Source: Bin87 sp963666865
Lineage (GTDB): Bacteria; Chloroflexota; Dehalococcoidia; Lucifugimonadales; UBA3495
Assembly (NCBI GenBank): GCA_963666865.1
Contig: OY763072.1
Coordinates: forward strand, 2,542,001-2,606,000
Reading direction: 5' to 3'
DNA length: 64,000 nt
A program made the translations under genes and the position numbers. Below, in pieces: positions 19,701 to 28,225 of the stretch. Each line of letters starts with the position of its first letter. Position 1 is the first letter of the stretch. The notes below the pieces were generated by a model. The model did no database searches, was not told the origin of the DNA, and worked only from the letters and a program-made list of their open reading frames with translations.

Positions 19701-22303
19701 CGAAGATGAAGGCGCCCAAGGTGACCAATCACGACACCACGCCGAAGACCAAGCTGGACGCGGCGTGGACGGCGCTGACTTCCACCGAGATGTCGGGCAA
19801 GCCGTTGGTGACCGACTACGACCTGCGCTACCGCAAGCACGGCGGCTCCTGGACGAACGACACCTTCAAGGTGGCAACCACCGGCACGACGCTGAGCAGC
19901 CTGGATCCTCACACCAGCTACGAGGTGCAGGTGCGCGCCGAGAACCACGAGGGCGAAGGGCCGTGGTCCGACTCGGGCACTGCCATCACCGACGGCGACG
20001 GCGTAATCCGCGACATCAACGAGAACTCCCCGGCGGGAACCAACGTGGGCGCGCCGGTAACAGCCACCGATAATCCCAACAGCTTCACGCTGTCCCACAC
20101 CATGAGCGGAACGGACGCCGGCAAGTTCACCATCGTCCCCGGCGCCGGCCAGATCAAGGTCAAGTCGGGAACCGTCCTGGACTTCGAAAGCGGCACGACG
20201 AAGTACAACGTCACCGTGACGGTGAAGGCCGAGGAGGGAGCCTCGGCCCAGAGCTTCACCCTCGTCCCCAACAATCCGGGCGACTACGTAGTGCCGGTAA
20301 TCATCAACGTGCTGGACTTGAACGAAAAGCCGGAATTTGACGAAGGCGACCGCGCCGAGCGCAGCGTCCCCGAAAACTCCGGCAACGGAACCAACATCGG
20401 CGCAGTGGTCGTCGCCAGCGACGAAGACCGCAACCCCAAGGACAGGCTGACCTACTCGCTGAGCGGAACGGACGCCGCTGACTTTGAAATCGACTCGTCC
20501 ACCGGCCAGATAACGGTTGGCCAGAACACCACCATCAAAAGCTATGAGGATGAGGACGGCAAGGACCCGGCGACCAATCCCACGTACAGCGTGGTGGTAG
20601 AGGTCCACGACGGCCTGGACGCCGCCCACAAGACGGACACCAGCACTGACGACACCATCGCCATAACCATCAAGGTAACCGACGTGAACGAGCCGCCGGG
20701 CGTGCCGGGCATGCCGACCCAGCAGTCCAACACCACGACATCGGTAACGGGAGAGTGGCAAGGGCCGGACATGGCCTACAAGCCGCCCGTCACGAAGTAC
20801 TGGGTGCGGTACTGGCCGAAAGGCGACGACACCCACGTGACCTATGACACCATCGGAAGTGACACCGAGTATCTGGCGGACACGATAGTGGTGTCATCCG
20901 ATCCGGCGGCGCCGGAGGTGCCGCTGAGCCCGGGCACGGCCTACGTAATGCAGGTGGCGGCGGGCAACGCCGAGGGTTACAGCAGCTATTCGCCGGAGGG
21001 CGACCTGTACACGCGGGCGCTGAACAGGAGCCCGCGGGACATCACCCCGCCGGTGACGCCGGCGCCCACGGCGACGCCCACGCCTACCCCTACACCTACG
21101 CCTACGGCGACGCCAACACCTACACCTACGCCTACGGCGACGCCAACACCTACACCGGTCACTCCCACACCGACGCCTACGCCTACAGCGACACCAACTC
21201 CGACCCAGACACCTACGCCCACACCAACACCGACGCCTACGGCGACGCCCATTCCCGCGCCGGGTATCACGGCTCCCACCGCGACCCCCACGCCGACACT
21301 GGCGAGGCCGACGCCCACACCGACACCCAAGCCAACGGCAACCCCGGTTCCGGCCACGCCGACGCCGGTGACACCGACACCCACGCCGGTCCCGACCGTG
21401 GTTGCGGCCGCGCCGACCCCGACGCCGACCCCGCAGGCGGTCGTACCCACGCCGACGCCGGCGCCCACACCGACACCCAAGCCAACGGCAACCCCGGTTC
21501 CGGCCACGCCGACGCCGGTGACACCGACACCCACGCCGGTCCCGACCGTGGTTGCGGCCGCGCCGACCCCGACGCCGACCCCGCAGGCGGTCGTACCCAC
21601 GCCGACGCCGGCGCTCACGGCAACACCCACGCCCAATCCGTCGCCGACCCCGACAGTGGTCGTATCCACCCCGGTTCCTCCGACGGCCACCCCAGTCCCT
21701 CCCACGGCCACTCCGGTTCAGCCTGTGCGCCGTGGCGGTGGTGGCGGTGGCGGCGGCGGCAGCCTGGCGTCAGCGCCGACCCGCACGCCGGTTCCGGCCC
21801 CCACGGCCACGGCCCTGCCGGCGCCCACGGCCACTCCGGTTCCCACGGCAACGCCAACCCCAACCGCGACGCCGACGCCGGTTGCCACCTCAACCCCAGA
21901 GACCATTGACCGGTCGCAGCCCACGCCCACGCCGGGAGGATCGTCGATCATCTCCCTGTTCCTGCCGCGGGCGGCGACGCCCACGCCAACCCCGGCGCCA
22001 ACCCCCGCGCCTGCGGCCTCGCCCACGCCAGTTCCCAACGCGACGCCGACGCCGACGCCCGCTCCGTTGGCCGCGGTGGTGCCGCCAACCCCGGCGCCGA
22101 CCCCTGCCCCGAACTGGGAGCCGGGCCAGATCGACCCGGAACCCTCCATGGTGGAGGCAACTGTCGACGTCCTGCGCACGCCGGTGCCCCTGCTGTGGCT
22201 GGGGGACAACTTCCCGCTCTGGCTGCTGGTAGTGCTTCTGCTGGTGGTGCTGACCCTGTTCGGAGCCACCTGGCGGATGCTGCGGCGGAACCGCGATTAC
22301 TGA
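13790..22303 (+). CDS. Giant cell-surface protein: Ig-like, FN3 and cadherin repeats, Thr-Pro stalk, C-terminal anchor
   Basis: The chosen ATG has GGAGA nine bases upstream; the frame also opens at a TTG at 13682. The 2837-aa product has a signal segment (VAMLALLAVVFFYPAAAQ) and three putative-Ig repeats (GLSFDSSARTISGTP). A cadherin repeat follows, then five copies of an ~320-aa unit of one FN3 plus two cadherin-like repeats, each cadherin opening IAENSAAGTNVGAAV or similar and closing NVTDVNE. A last FN3 leads into ~480 residues of TPTPTATP stalk interrupted by a Gly run. The C-terminus is one membrane helix (LWLLVVLLLVVLTLFGATW) and a basic tail. The cadherin motifs should bind calcium and stiffen the rod. 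Adhesion is the likely role; there is no sortase motif. Confidence 0.88.
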   Translation: MSVADPHSIPGLVRSSSRPRVPLFVPRRLQSCYRPVVSITAAVAMLALLAVVFFYPAAAQGQEPENGDAGAAVEQTLSFGSSVSDQSYTVDTAIGTLTLPEAKASTGSPTVKYSLSPALPSGLSFDSSARTISGTPSAAAASQTYTYTAAATDYTSATLTFSIAVAVPAPAAPSSVTVTRADGTLTASWDAVTHATSYHVTYTSDGGSSWSLAGLNHPSASITVSGVDNTKTYVVGVRARNDSGDSGWTNSAPAGPYVPPTPTPTPEPESAESNQGDLTFGTATIDDQYYKVDEAIDTLTLPQATGGDGSTLTYALSPALPTGLSFDATARTISGTPTGTESPATYNYTATDGTDTARLSFTITLAMEADLSFGDATISAQIYNMDAAIKTVTLPAATGGSGTITYSLSPALPAGLSFDASARTISGTPTATAAYATYTYTATAGADTATLSFTIEVLAAEEGASGQANQAPQTIASTHDTHTQISPVSDPPGSDNECYKNHGVSYPSGENSYFSDPDGDTLTITSKSSHPGLAAITQNTPVRIRHNHPADTWVTITTTATDPGGLSADFTWKHKMTCTTAMSVNENSAAGTDVASVGRKGNSNAAASQYTIEGDAAGSFTINSSSGLIEVKSGATLDYETKTSYSGTVKYKATKTVDGTSHTNDSERSITININNLGGPSANTPTVTRDATTPTTVLDVSWTASTSTHPNGVTDYDVQYRLENASSWTSHSHTGTATTAEITGLTAGKSYEVQIRATDAEGTGAWSASGTGITQYTTQTRSIAENSAANTNVGAAVDADSNPKGYTLAYSLSGTDASSFDISSSTGQITVASGTTLDYETKKSYSVTVTMAVSGTTSVTGTGNTGLSPNGTGDYIIPVTINVTDVNETPQFPKDTDTRTIAENSAANTNIGAAVTASAGQAALTYSLTGTDASKLSIVSTSGQIQVKAGNIPNFEKADGTDHANAPTYSVTVNVTDGKDSSNNDDSSIDDTIAITITITDVNEPPPKMAAPTVAQNSTTPKTKLDATWVALTSTAMAGKPPVNDYDVQYRKHGDTNWTDASFTGTTLKTTLSSLTSHKSYEVQVRAVNNEGDGAWSDSGSAITAGDGVTRSIAENSAAGTNVGAAVTTTANTNGYDLNHTLSGTDASKFSIASDTGQITVGTGTTLDYETKTSYSVTVTVEATAAGANAQSFTLDPNAPGDYVVPVTINVTDVNEPTTFTDDTAARNIAENSTATATVGAVVTANADPDGDTLYYSLTGTDAGTFAIDESTGQITVATGKTIRSYEQTDGSDPTNAYTYSVTVNVTDKKKADGTADTAIDDTIAVTITVTDVAEPPDAPAAPTVAKHSTTPKTKLDASWTAPTMTGKPPLTDYDVQYRKHGDSSWTDASFSGTGISTTLSSLTSHKSYEVQVRATNNEGTSGWSDSGSAITDGDGVTRSIAENSAEDTNIGAAVTATSNPNSYTLTHELGGTDASHFKIVESSGQLRVKSALDFETKNSYSVTVTVKAAEAGGASVQSLTLEPNNPGDYTVPVTINVTDVNEPPKFADDTATRAIDENSAVGTAIGAVVTATDPDTNNSNFNTLTYGLSGTDAAKLDIDSGTGQIKVKTGNIPDYEAKTSYSVNVTVHDGKNASGTADTTVDDTIAVTVNVNDLDEPPAAPPLTIANHATEPETKIDLSWTAPDMTGKPALDGYDVEYKLADDSDWTTQTHSGTGTTTTLTGLTAGKTYDARVRAKNDEGDSPWSTKSIITDGNAVTRSIAENSPAGTDIGDPVTANANSDYTYSHTMSGTDASDFDIVAASGQIQVKSPLNYETKNKYSVIVTVKVSLAGAGGASLDPNAPGDYIVPVTINVTDVNEAPVFTDDTADRSIDENSAAGANVGAVVTASDVDGDTLKYSLSGTDAGKFTIVEASGQIQVKSGTVLNYEKADGTDPTSAPTYSVTVTATDPDDETDTIDVTITVTDVAEPPSKMKAPKVTNHDTTPKTKLDAAWTALTSTEMSGKPLVTDYDLRYRKHGGSWTNDTFKVATTGTTLSSLDPHTSYEVQVRAENHEGEGPWSDSGTAITDGDGVIRDINENSPAGTNVGAPVTATDNPNSFTLSHTMSGTDAGKFTIVPGAGQIKVKSGTVLDFESGTTKYNVTVTVKAEEGASAQSFTLVPNNPGDYVVPVIINVLDLNEKPEFDEGDRAERSVPENSGNGTNIGAVVVASDEDRNPKDRLTYSLSGTDAADFEIDSSTGQITVGQNTTIKSYEDEDGKDPATNPTYSVVVEVHDGLDAAHKTDTSTDDTIAITIKVTDVNEPPGVPGMPTQQSNTTTSVTGEWQGPDMAYKPPVTKYWVRYWPKGDDTHVTYDTIGSDTEYLADTIVVSSDPAAPEVPLSPGTAYVMQVAAGNAEGYSSYSPEGDLYTRALNRSPRDITPPVTPAPTATPTPTPTPTPTATPTPTPTPTATPTPTPVTPTPTPTPTATPTPTQTPTPTPTPTPTATPIPAPGITAPTATPTPTLARPTPTPTPKPTATPVPATPTPVTPTPTPVPTVVAAAPTPTPTPQAVVPTPTPAPTPTPKPTATPVPATPTPVTPTPTPVPTVVAAAPTPTPTPQAVVPTPTPALTATPTPNPSPTPTVVVSTPVPPTATPVPPTATPVQPVRRGGGGGGGGGSLASAPTRTPVPAPTATALPAPTATPVPTATPTPTATPTPVATSTPETIDRSQPTPTPGGSSIISLFLPRAATPTPTPAPTPAPAASPTPVPNATPTPTPAPLAAVVPPTPAPTPAPNWEPGQIDPEPSMVEATVDVLRTPVPLLWLGDNFPLWLLVVLLLVVLTLFGATWRMLRRNRDY
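21312..21611 (+). repeat. Tandem 150-bp duplication in the Thr-Pro stalk coding region
   Basis: Bases 21312-21461 and 21462-21611 appear identical over almost the full unit, both starting CGCCCACACCGACACCCAAG. Each encodes 50 residues including ATPVPATPTPVTP and PTVVAAAPTPTP. Upstream, 21060-21250 is rich in 6-12 bp repeats such as ACGCCTACGGCGACGCC. Such repeats let stalk length change by slippage or recombination. Confidence 0.85.
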
Positions 22304-22392
22304 CCCGGAAGGGCGACCCCGGATTAAAAAACGGACTGCGCTGCCGGTAGCCCCGACGGCGTAGTCATCTCCACCGGATGAGAGAGACCGCC

Positions 22393-23721
22393 ATGGCGGA
22401 CAACCAACCGATTGAATCCAGCGCAATCGAACCCGGCGCGGGGGAAGACCACGCCGTAACGGTCAACTTGGTACAGCCGCAACGGGCCAGCCTGCTGGCC
22501 CGGCTGGGTTGGGTGCGCCTGCTGCTGATCGTCGTCGTCCTCGCGCTGGCGGCAATGTCTTATTACGCTATCAACCACAACGGCGACTTTCCCGGCGCGG
22601 ACCCGATCCGGACCGTGGCCGACCAGACGACCCTGTGGTTCGGCGTCCTGGTGAACCACCGGGACACGCGGGACGAACGGGCGGAGTTTCCGAATCCTGC
22701 CCAACGGCATCTTGACCTCAAAGAGTTGATGGTCGAGCTGACCAACGCGCGTCGCGCGGAGGCCGGCGTACCGCCGGTTCGGATTGGCCACAACCCGGCC
22801 GCCCAGCTCCACGCCGAAGGGTCCCTGGAAGGCTGCTACGCCTCCCACTGGGACCGCTGGGGCCTGAAACCCCACCACCGTTACAGCCTGTCCGGCGGGA
22901 CCGGCGCGGGCGCCGAGAACGTGGCCGGACTGGATTACTGCATCCGGCTCCTCGACGGGCATCTCCCCATCCGGTCCATGGCGGACGAGGTGACGGAGGC
23001 CGTGGCCCAGTGGATGCGCAGCCCGGACCACCGGCGCGTCATGCTCGACCCGGCGCACACCCTGCTGAACGTAGGGATCGCCCACGACCGCTTCAACGCC
23101 AACCTGGTGCAGCACTTCACGTCCGACTACGTGCGTTACGAACAGGAACCCGCCGTCGACTCCCAGGGCGTCCTCCGGTTCCGCGGCGCTGTGGACGGAG
23201 CCACTCTTGAGATCGGCGAAACGGTCAACGTCCAGATCGCCTACGACCCTCCGCCCCGTTACTTGACCACGGGTCAGCTGGCCCACACCTACGCCCTGTG
23301 CAGACCTGTGGCGGTGGCCCATCTGGTGGAACCGCTGCCGAGAGGGGCGTACTACGGCGGCTCAGAGGTCAGGGAGGAGCTCGCCTGGCAGAAATGCATC
23401 GACCCTTACGAAACATCCGCCGACCACCCGCGCCCCGACAGTTCCTCTGCGGCGAACAAGGCCCTGACCGTGGCCATGGCCGCCAGCGACGTACCCGCGC
23501 CGGTACGCACGGAGTCTCTTCGCATCGCCGCAGACCGGATGGAGATCACCGCCGACCGGTTCGACGTGCACGCCGACCTGTCCCCCATTCTGGGCCAATA
23601 CGGGCCGGGCATCTACACCGTCCGGCTCTGGGGTCGTCCTCGCCACCTGGCGGAGCCAACTCTCCTGTCGGAGCGGTCCATCTTCCGGCTGACCGCACCG
23701 CCCCACGGCGCGCCCTACTGA
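22393..23721 (+). CDS. Membrane-anchored CAP (SCP/PR-1) domain protein
   Basis: The 442-aa product has an N-terminal membrane segment (LLLIVVVLALAAMSYYAI). A CAP domain follows from about residue 110: LVELTNARRAEAGVPPVRI, NPAAQLHAEGSLEGCYASHW, GAGAENVAG, then QWMRSPDHRRVMLDPAHTLL and VGIAHDRFN. His of ASHW and Glu of GAEN are the usual CAP cavity residues. The C-terminal half is a beta-rich region without a recognised family. Bacterial CAP proteins are extracytoplasmic and of mostly unknown function. The ATG at 22393 has GAGAGAG six bases upstream, better than the in-frame ATG at 22378. It follows the giant surface protein by 90 bp and may be co-transcribed. Confidence 0.82.
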   Translation: MADNQPIESSAIEPGAGEDHAVTVNLVQPQRASLLARLGWVRLLLIVVVLALAAMSYYAINHNGDFPGADPIRTVADQTTLWFGVLVNHRDTRDERAEFPNPAQRHLDLKELMVELTNARRAEAGVPPVRIGHNPAAQLHAEGSLEGCYASHWDRWGLKPHHRYSLSGGTGAGAENVAGLDYCIRLLDGHLPIRSMADEVTEAVAQWMRSPDHRRVMLDPAHTLLNVGIAHDRFNANLVQHFTSDYVRYEQEPAVDSQGVLRFRGAVDGATLEIGETVNVQIAYDPPPRYLTTGQLAHTYALCRPVAVAHLVEPLPRGAYYGGSEVREELAWQKCIDPYETSADHPRPDSSSAANKALTVAMAASDVPAPVRTESLRIAADRMEITADRFDVHADLSPILGQYGPGIYTVRLWGRPRHLAEPTLLSERSIFRLTAPPHGAPY

Positions 23722-23861
23722 CGTGTCCACAGCAAGCCGGATCGGCCCGGCCATAAGCCGGGGACATAGCAACATCAAAGAGATGGACGGGCAAATTGGA
23801 GACGGCCAGATTGACGCAGCAGGGAACACAGTCGCAACGAGACTTGGAGGCCAAACTCATA

Positions 23862-24320
23862 ATGAGCAAATTATGCCTACGGAACGCCATACTTTTTCTG
23901 CTGGTCACGACTTGTGCGTTGCTGCTGGCCGGGTGTGGAAACGAGGATAACAAGAAACAAATCGCGACCGAGGTGGCCATGCGATGGGTGGACACCAGCA
24001 CCGGCGCAGTCTCCGACCCCATAGCGGAGTTGGTCATTGGCGAGGAGTCGGCGCTGAGCCAACTAGCGGGAGGAGCGTTGGCCGGGATGATTAGTGAAAA
24101 CCTATCTTGGGCTTACTCGGAACCGGTACGTGAAAGCGAGGACCGGTACAGGGTAACGGTGACCGCTACGGCTGATTTTGAGGTAAAAATACCGCCTTTG
24201 ATAGACACAAGGTATTTGGTGTCCGTACCATTCAGTCTCGATGTCGATACGGATACCGAGACCGTCGTGAGTTGGGTGCCCTATGTTCGCTCGGCAAAGA
24301 TCGAGGAACGGGACGAGTAG
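23862..24320 (+). CDS. Small lipoprotein of unknown function
   Basis: The 152-aa product starts with a lipoprotein signal ending LLLAGCGNEDN, so Cys should be lipidated at the outer face of the membrane. The rest is a soluble domain with TVTATADFEVKIPP and FSLDVDTDTETVV, which reads as beta strands. I do not recognise a family. GGAGG lies 11 bases before the chosen ATG, which is why the frame upstream of it was not used. Confidence 0.7.
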   Translation: MSKLCLRNAILFLLVTTCALLLAGCGNEDNKKQIATEVAMRWVDTSTGAVSDPIAELVIGEESALSQLAGGALAGMISENLSWAYSEPVRESEDRYRVTVTATADFEVKIPPLIDTRYLVSVPFSLDVDTDTETVVSWVPYVRSAKIEERDE

Positions 24321-24495
24321 TCGGCTGAGATCGCTAAGAAGTAAATTCATTAGGGGCTTGTCTATGGCTGAGAAGAAGTATTATTGCTTCGTCATTTTAG
24401 TTCTCCCGGCGGTGCTGCGGCTCGAAATGGTACCATCGCAACGAATACCCGCCGAGCCTGGAGCCATTCCCCGCCGGCTGTAGAGGAGATTATCC

Positions 24496-25281
24496 ATGTC
24501 CATTACGGCGCGAACAGTAGCGATCATAGTGGCCCTCGGACTGCTGGCGTCGGCGGCCACGGCCTGCGCGGGACCGGGTTCCGATGCCGTGGTACAGGCC
24601 GCCAATCCAACCACAATCCTCACGCCGCCGGCCAACGTAATCGCCGTCAATTCTCCGAAGGGACACGTGATCGTCCGGTGGGATGCGGACGACGCTCCGG
24701 TGCATCGAGTGGGCTGGGCCAACGCCGCCGATGTCATAGAAGCACAAGCCGCCGGTGACTGGATGGAAGCGCTTCACTTCGCGGACACCAAACGTCCAAC
24801 AGACTACGCCATCAAACACTTGCCCGCGGGACATGATTACTTTTTCATCGTGGGCGCGGCCCAACGCAGGTTTGCCGATGCGACCTGGGGCGAATGGACC
24901 CGCCTGCGGGTAACGGCAGCCCCGACGGAACCAACGTCACCCTCGACGCCCATGCCGCCGGCGGGCAAGGTGTGGGCGCTGGCCCCCATTGAAAGCGTTC
25001 AGATAGTCGTTGCGGAATCGTGGCCACCCCAATACTTCGTGCACGTGGTCGCCGGCCTGCCCAACGGTTGCGTAGAGTTCTACGGTTACGACGAGACCCG
25101 GTCCGGCAACGTCATCACCATAACCGTGACCAACCTGGAGCCGGCGCCCTCCGAGCCGATTGCCTGCGCCGCCATCTACCTCACCCACGAGTTCAGCGTC
25201 CCGCTGGGCACCGATTTTGAGCCGGGGGAGACCTACACGGTGCGGGTCAACGACGTGACCAAAACCATGGTCGCACAATGA
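24496..25281 (+). CDS. Secreted protein or lipoprotein with an FN3-like domain
   Basis: The 261-aa product has a signal segment ending SAATACAGPG, which could be a lipobox with a poor -1 residue. A fibronectin-III-like domain follows (NVIAVNSPKGHVIVRWD, then HLPAGHDYFFIVGAAQ, then WTRLRVTAAP). After a Pro/Thr linker comes a C-terminal beta domain (PPQYFVHVVAGLPNGCVEFY, then GETYTVRVNDVTK). GGAG is placed seven bases before the ATG. The domain order resembles other secreted proteins in this window, so an extracellular binding role is inferred. Confidence 0.72.
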   Translation: MSITARTVAIIVALGLLASAATACAGPGSDAVVQAANPTTILTPPANVIAVNSPKGHVIVRWDADDAPVHRVGWANAADVIEAQAAGDWMEALHFADTKRPTDYAIKHLPAGHDYFFIVGAAQRRFADATWGEWTRLRVTAAPTEPTSPSTPMPPAGKVWALAPIESVQIVVAESWPPQYFVHVVAGLPNGCVEFYGYDETRSGNVITITVTNLEPAPSEPIACAAIYLTHEFSVPLGTDFEPGETYTVRVNDVTKTMVAQ

Positions 25282-25536
25282 TGCAAACGGCGGTGTACTG
25301 AAATGCCCCCTCGAGTCGTTGGTATGTCTGAGATGTATCCTGGGACCAATCATCCCTGGACCCGAGAAGATCTTTTCGCGGTATGACAGCGTACAGCTCA
25401 AACGTGCAGCGCCGGGCGAAGAGGAGGAGCAACTGAGGCGGCTCTGTAGCGCACCGGACAGAGGCAGGGACAATCCTCCAGCGAGAACCGCTCATCGTTG
25501 ACGATTATCGATGGTTGGCGATAGCATTGAGAGGTC

Positions 25537-26988
25537 ATGCTCATGCGGGCACTCTCAAAACTCACCCAACCCTTCCAGCCGGCTCTCCGTTGCGGGACCC
25601 GGTTGTCGGCCGTCCTCCACCTTAGAGGCATAGCGTTGGCCCATCTGATCTGTCTGGCCACGGTCCTGTCCGCATGCGTCGTCGAAACCGTCCGGGTGGT
25701 GGAGGTGACCTCCACTCCGGCGCCCACCCCGCTTACGTCGTCAGCGTCCCGTAATGAGTCTACCGCCGGGAAAGTCTGGTCCCAGCCGGGGCATGCTCCG
25801 GCTCCCACCGCCGACATACCGGCTACAGTCATATACACCCTGACCCGGGTGGCGCCGGAGCCCACCGCCTCTCCCGATGTTCCGGCCACGGTGGTCGCCG
25901 CGATGATGCAGGTAACGCCGGAGCCGGCATCCGAACCGGCTAGTCGTTCAATATCGGACGTGGTACGGAGCATCGACTCCGGGCTCTACCGGATAATCAC
26001 GCCCGACGGGAGCGGTTCGGGGTTCCTGGTTTCCGACCGGGGCCATATCGTCACCAATGCCCACGTGGTCGGCGAGCATACTTCAGTAACGGTCCGAGCG
26101 GCGTCGGGGCGACTCAGCAACGCGCGGGTGCTGGGCAGGGACGAAATTCTGGATCTGGCAGTTTTGGTAGCGGAGCCATCCCACGACGTAAGGCCCATGA
26201 CCTTGGGCAACGCGTCGGAGATCCGACCCGGCGATGAGGTGATCGCCCTGGGCTTTCCGCTGAGCAACGATCTGGGCGGGGACTACACCGTCACCACCGG
26301 CGTCGTATCGTCCCGACGCATCCAGGACTCGGTGGAGCGGGTCCAGACCGACGCCGCCATCAACCCTGGCAGCAGCGGCGGCCCATTGGTCAACCGTAAA
26401 GGGGAAGTTATCGGCGTCAATACCTCCACGCTGGCGGGGTACGAGGGCGTATCCTTCGCCGTTTCGGTAGCCGAGCTCAGCGCCAGCCTGGACGTCCTGA
26501 TCTCCGGCACCGGCGATGGGTCTGAGACCAGGACGGGGTGGTGGACTTATGAGAACGGTGATTGCGGCTACCGGTTGGTGGTGCATCCCGGCTGGATGCT
26601 GAGCGAGGAACCGGAGCCTTGCCGCGTCCGACTTGAGAGGTACGAGGGTGCCGACCTGCTGGGCACGGTCAGCGTCACCGATCACGAACTGCATGCCGGA
26701 GAAAGCCTGGGCGAGTTCGCCGGGCGATGGCGCGACGACCTGATCGAGCGGGCGCGCCGGTGGGAGAGTTTCGACCTGACCGCCTTTGAAAAAGTCCACG
26801 TGGGCAGTGGAGCCCACCTGCTTGACTACCGGTGGCAGCAGAGCGGCGACCACTGCCCCTCAACCGGCACCGCCCTGATCGTGAGATCCAATCACGTTCC
26901 GAGGGCGTTGGTCTTCGGCGCCGAGGCCTGCGGTCACGCGCCCGAGGCCATCCTGGATGAGGTGGCCGCCATGGACTTCCACTACTGA
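25537..26988 (+). CDS. HtrA/DegP-like trypsin-family serine protease, lipoprotein
   Basis: The 483-aa protein begins with a lipoprotein-like signal (LATVLSACVVETV) and a Pro/Thr/Ala linker to about residue 140. The protease domain carries the full triad: His176 in VTNAHVVGEH, Asp206 in EILDLAVLVAE and Ser280 in NPGSSGGPLVN. ALGFPLSNDLGGDYTVTTGV is typical of the S1C family. No PDZ domain follows. The last ~150 residues form a separate beta-rich domain with four Cys. It is probably a surface quality-control or processing protease for the repeat proteins encoded nearby; this role is inferred from position only. Confidence 0.88.
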   Translation: MLMRALSKLTQPFQPALRCGTRLSAVLHLRGIALAHLICLATVLSACVVETVRVVEVTSTPAPTPLTSSASRNESTAGKVWSQPGHAPAPTADIPATVIYTLTRVAPEPTASPDVPATVVAAMMQVTPEPASEPASRSISDVVRSIDSGLYRIITPDGSGSGFLVSDRGHIVTNAHVVGEHTSVTVRAASGRLSNARVLGRDEILDLAVLVAEPSHDVRPMTLGNASEIRPGDEVIALGFPLSNDLGGDYTVTTGVVSSRRIQDSVERVQTDAAINPGSSGGPLVNRKGEVIGVNTSTLAGYEGVSFAVSVAELSASLDVLISGTGDGSETRTGWWTYENGDCGYRLVVHPGWMLSEEPEPCRVRLERYEGADLLGTVSVTDHELHAGESLGEFAGRWRDDLIERARRWESFDLTAFEKVHVGSGAHLLDYRWQQSGDHCPSTGTALIVRSNHVPRALVFGAEACGHAPEAILDEVAAMDFHY

Positions 26989-27014
26989 CCGGGGAAATCG
27001 GCCGAAGCCCGGGG

Positions 27015-27397
27015 CTACCGGCACGACAGGCGCAGCGTCGCGTCGTCGCGGCCCGTTCCTGGTGCGATCCCACAGGCGGTCCTTCCTTCATCGTTGATCG
27101 CCTCAATGTCGGCGCCGTTTGCCAACAGGATCTTCACAACCGCTGTGTTCGGGTTGTGTCGGGCCAGGGTATGCAGCGGCGTCCGCCTATTGCGTTCGCG
27201 CGCCATGGCTGCACTACGCCAGCTTTAGGGCGGCCATGGCCGGCTCGGTTGAACGCGGCGGCGTGCATCAGGAGTCTGCCTTGCGGACGACCCGGGGCCG
27301 TCGCATCGGCGCCCTGCTCCAGCAGCAGAGCCGGCACGGCGGGGTTGGTGTTCATGCCCAGGGACGCAAGCAAAAGCGTCCGGCCATGGGCGGTCCT
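27015..27397 (-). pseudogene. Ankyrin-repeat gene remnant, cut by an IS21 (IstB) remnant
   Basis: The 3' part reads RRTPLHTLARHNPNTAVVKI, then LLANGADIEAIND and GRTACGIAPG. The 5' part, in another frame, reads RTAHGRTLLLASLGMNTNP, then ALLLEQGADATAPG and HAAAFNRAG. Placed together they follow the C-terminal repeats of the intact ankyrin gene at 12.5-13.5 kb, with a frameshift between 27200 and 27240. At about 27398 the homology stops and IstB-like sequence begins on the other strand. It is convergent with the protease gene, only 26 bp from its stop. Confidence 0.75.
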
Positions 27398-28084
27398 AAA
27401 CCGAAGCCAAGTCGAAGTGGCCGCCCGGAGAGACCCCTATCTGACCACCCGGACGCGGCTGGCACACCTGCCCTTCCAGAGCACCCTGGAGCAGTTCGAC
27501 TTCGCCTTCCAGCCCTCCATCGACTAGCACTTAGTCAAGGAACTGGCCAGCCTGGCCTTCGGATACGAAGCCACCAACGTGCTCCTGCTGGGACCGCCCG
27601 GCGTGGGAAAGACCCATCTCGCCATCGCCCTGGCCCTCAAGGCCATCGAGAACGTTCAGGGCGCCTACTTCGTCCGCGCCTACGACCTGATGGAAGACCT
27701 GCGCAAGGCTCGCGTCGAGCAAACCTGAACCGGCGGCTGCGGGTGTACCTGGCTCCAAATGTCCTCACCGTGGACGAATTCGGCATCTGGCCCTACGACC
27801 GGGAGTCGGCCACCGCCTTCTTCGCCCTGGTGTCAGCGCGGTACGAACGGGGCAGCATCATCCTGACCTCCAACAAAGGCTTCGGCGAGTGGGGTGAACT
27901 GCTGGGCGACAGCGTGATTGCCTCGGCGGTGCTGGACCGCCTGCTGCACCACAGCCACGTGCTGAACATCCGCAGCGAGAGCTACCGGCTCCGGGAGAAA
28001 CGCCAGGCGGGGCTATTCCCGTCGCACCAACAACTCAACTCGACGCCGGAGGGGGCCGGCGACAACCACAACCATACCGACTGA
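27398..28084 (+). pseudogene. istB: IstB ATP-binding helper gene of an IS21-family element, broken
   Basis: IstB is the AAA+ helper for the IS21 transposase IstA. Here the frame gives RTRLAHLPFQSTLEQFDFAF then QPSID, an in-frame TAG at 27527, then HLVKELASLAFGYEATNVLL with Walker A LGPPGVGKTHLA. Near 27727 the frame shifts and continues NLNRRLRVYLAPNVLTVDEF, the Walker B region, to RESYRLREKRQAGLF-like end residues. So it has at least one stop and one frameshift. No istA and no terminal repeats were found; only this part of the element remains. Confidence 0.8.
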
Positions 28085-28225
28085 CAGAATCGCTGGACAA
28101 CGACAGAGATTTTGGCTCATTTTAAAGTTAGAGATGACAACGCCGGCCGGCAGCCGTTCCTCACGCACCCGCTGGTCCATTCACCCTGTCCTTCCTCTCC
28201 CATCCTCCCTTTCTCCCTCCTGTCC

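Noticed and set aside
17486..20836. A 1116-codon open frame antisense to the giant surface gene, plus others at 306-1625, 16022-17263 and 20986-21711
   Set aside because: They are mirror frames of GC-rich repeats in strongly coding genes: repetitive Gly/Val/Arg-rich translations, no signal or domain, no ribosome site.
24364..24483. A 39-codon frame between two lipoprotein genes
   Set aside because: It has a hydrophobic start but no ribosome site, and its composition is not clearly coding.
27119..28084. A 321-codon plus-strand frame
   Set aside because: Its first half is antisense to the ankyrin remnant and only the last third is real IstB sequence, so it is not one gene.
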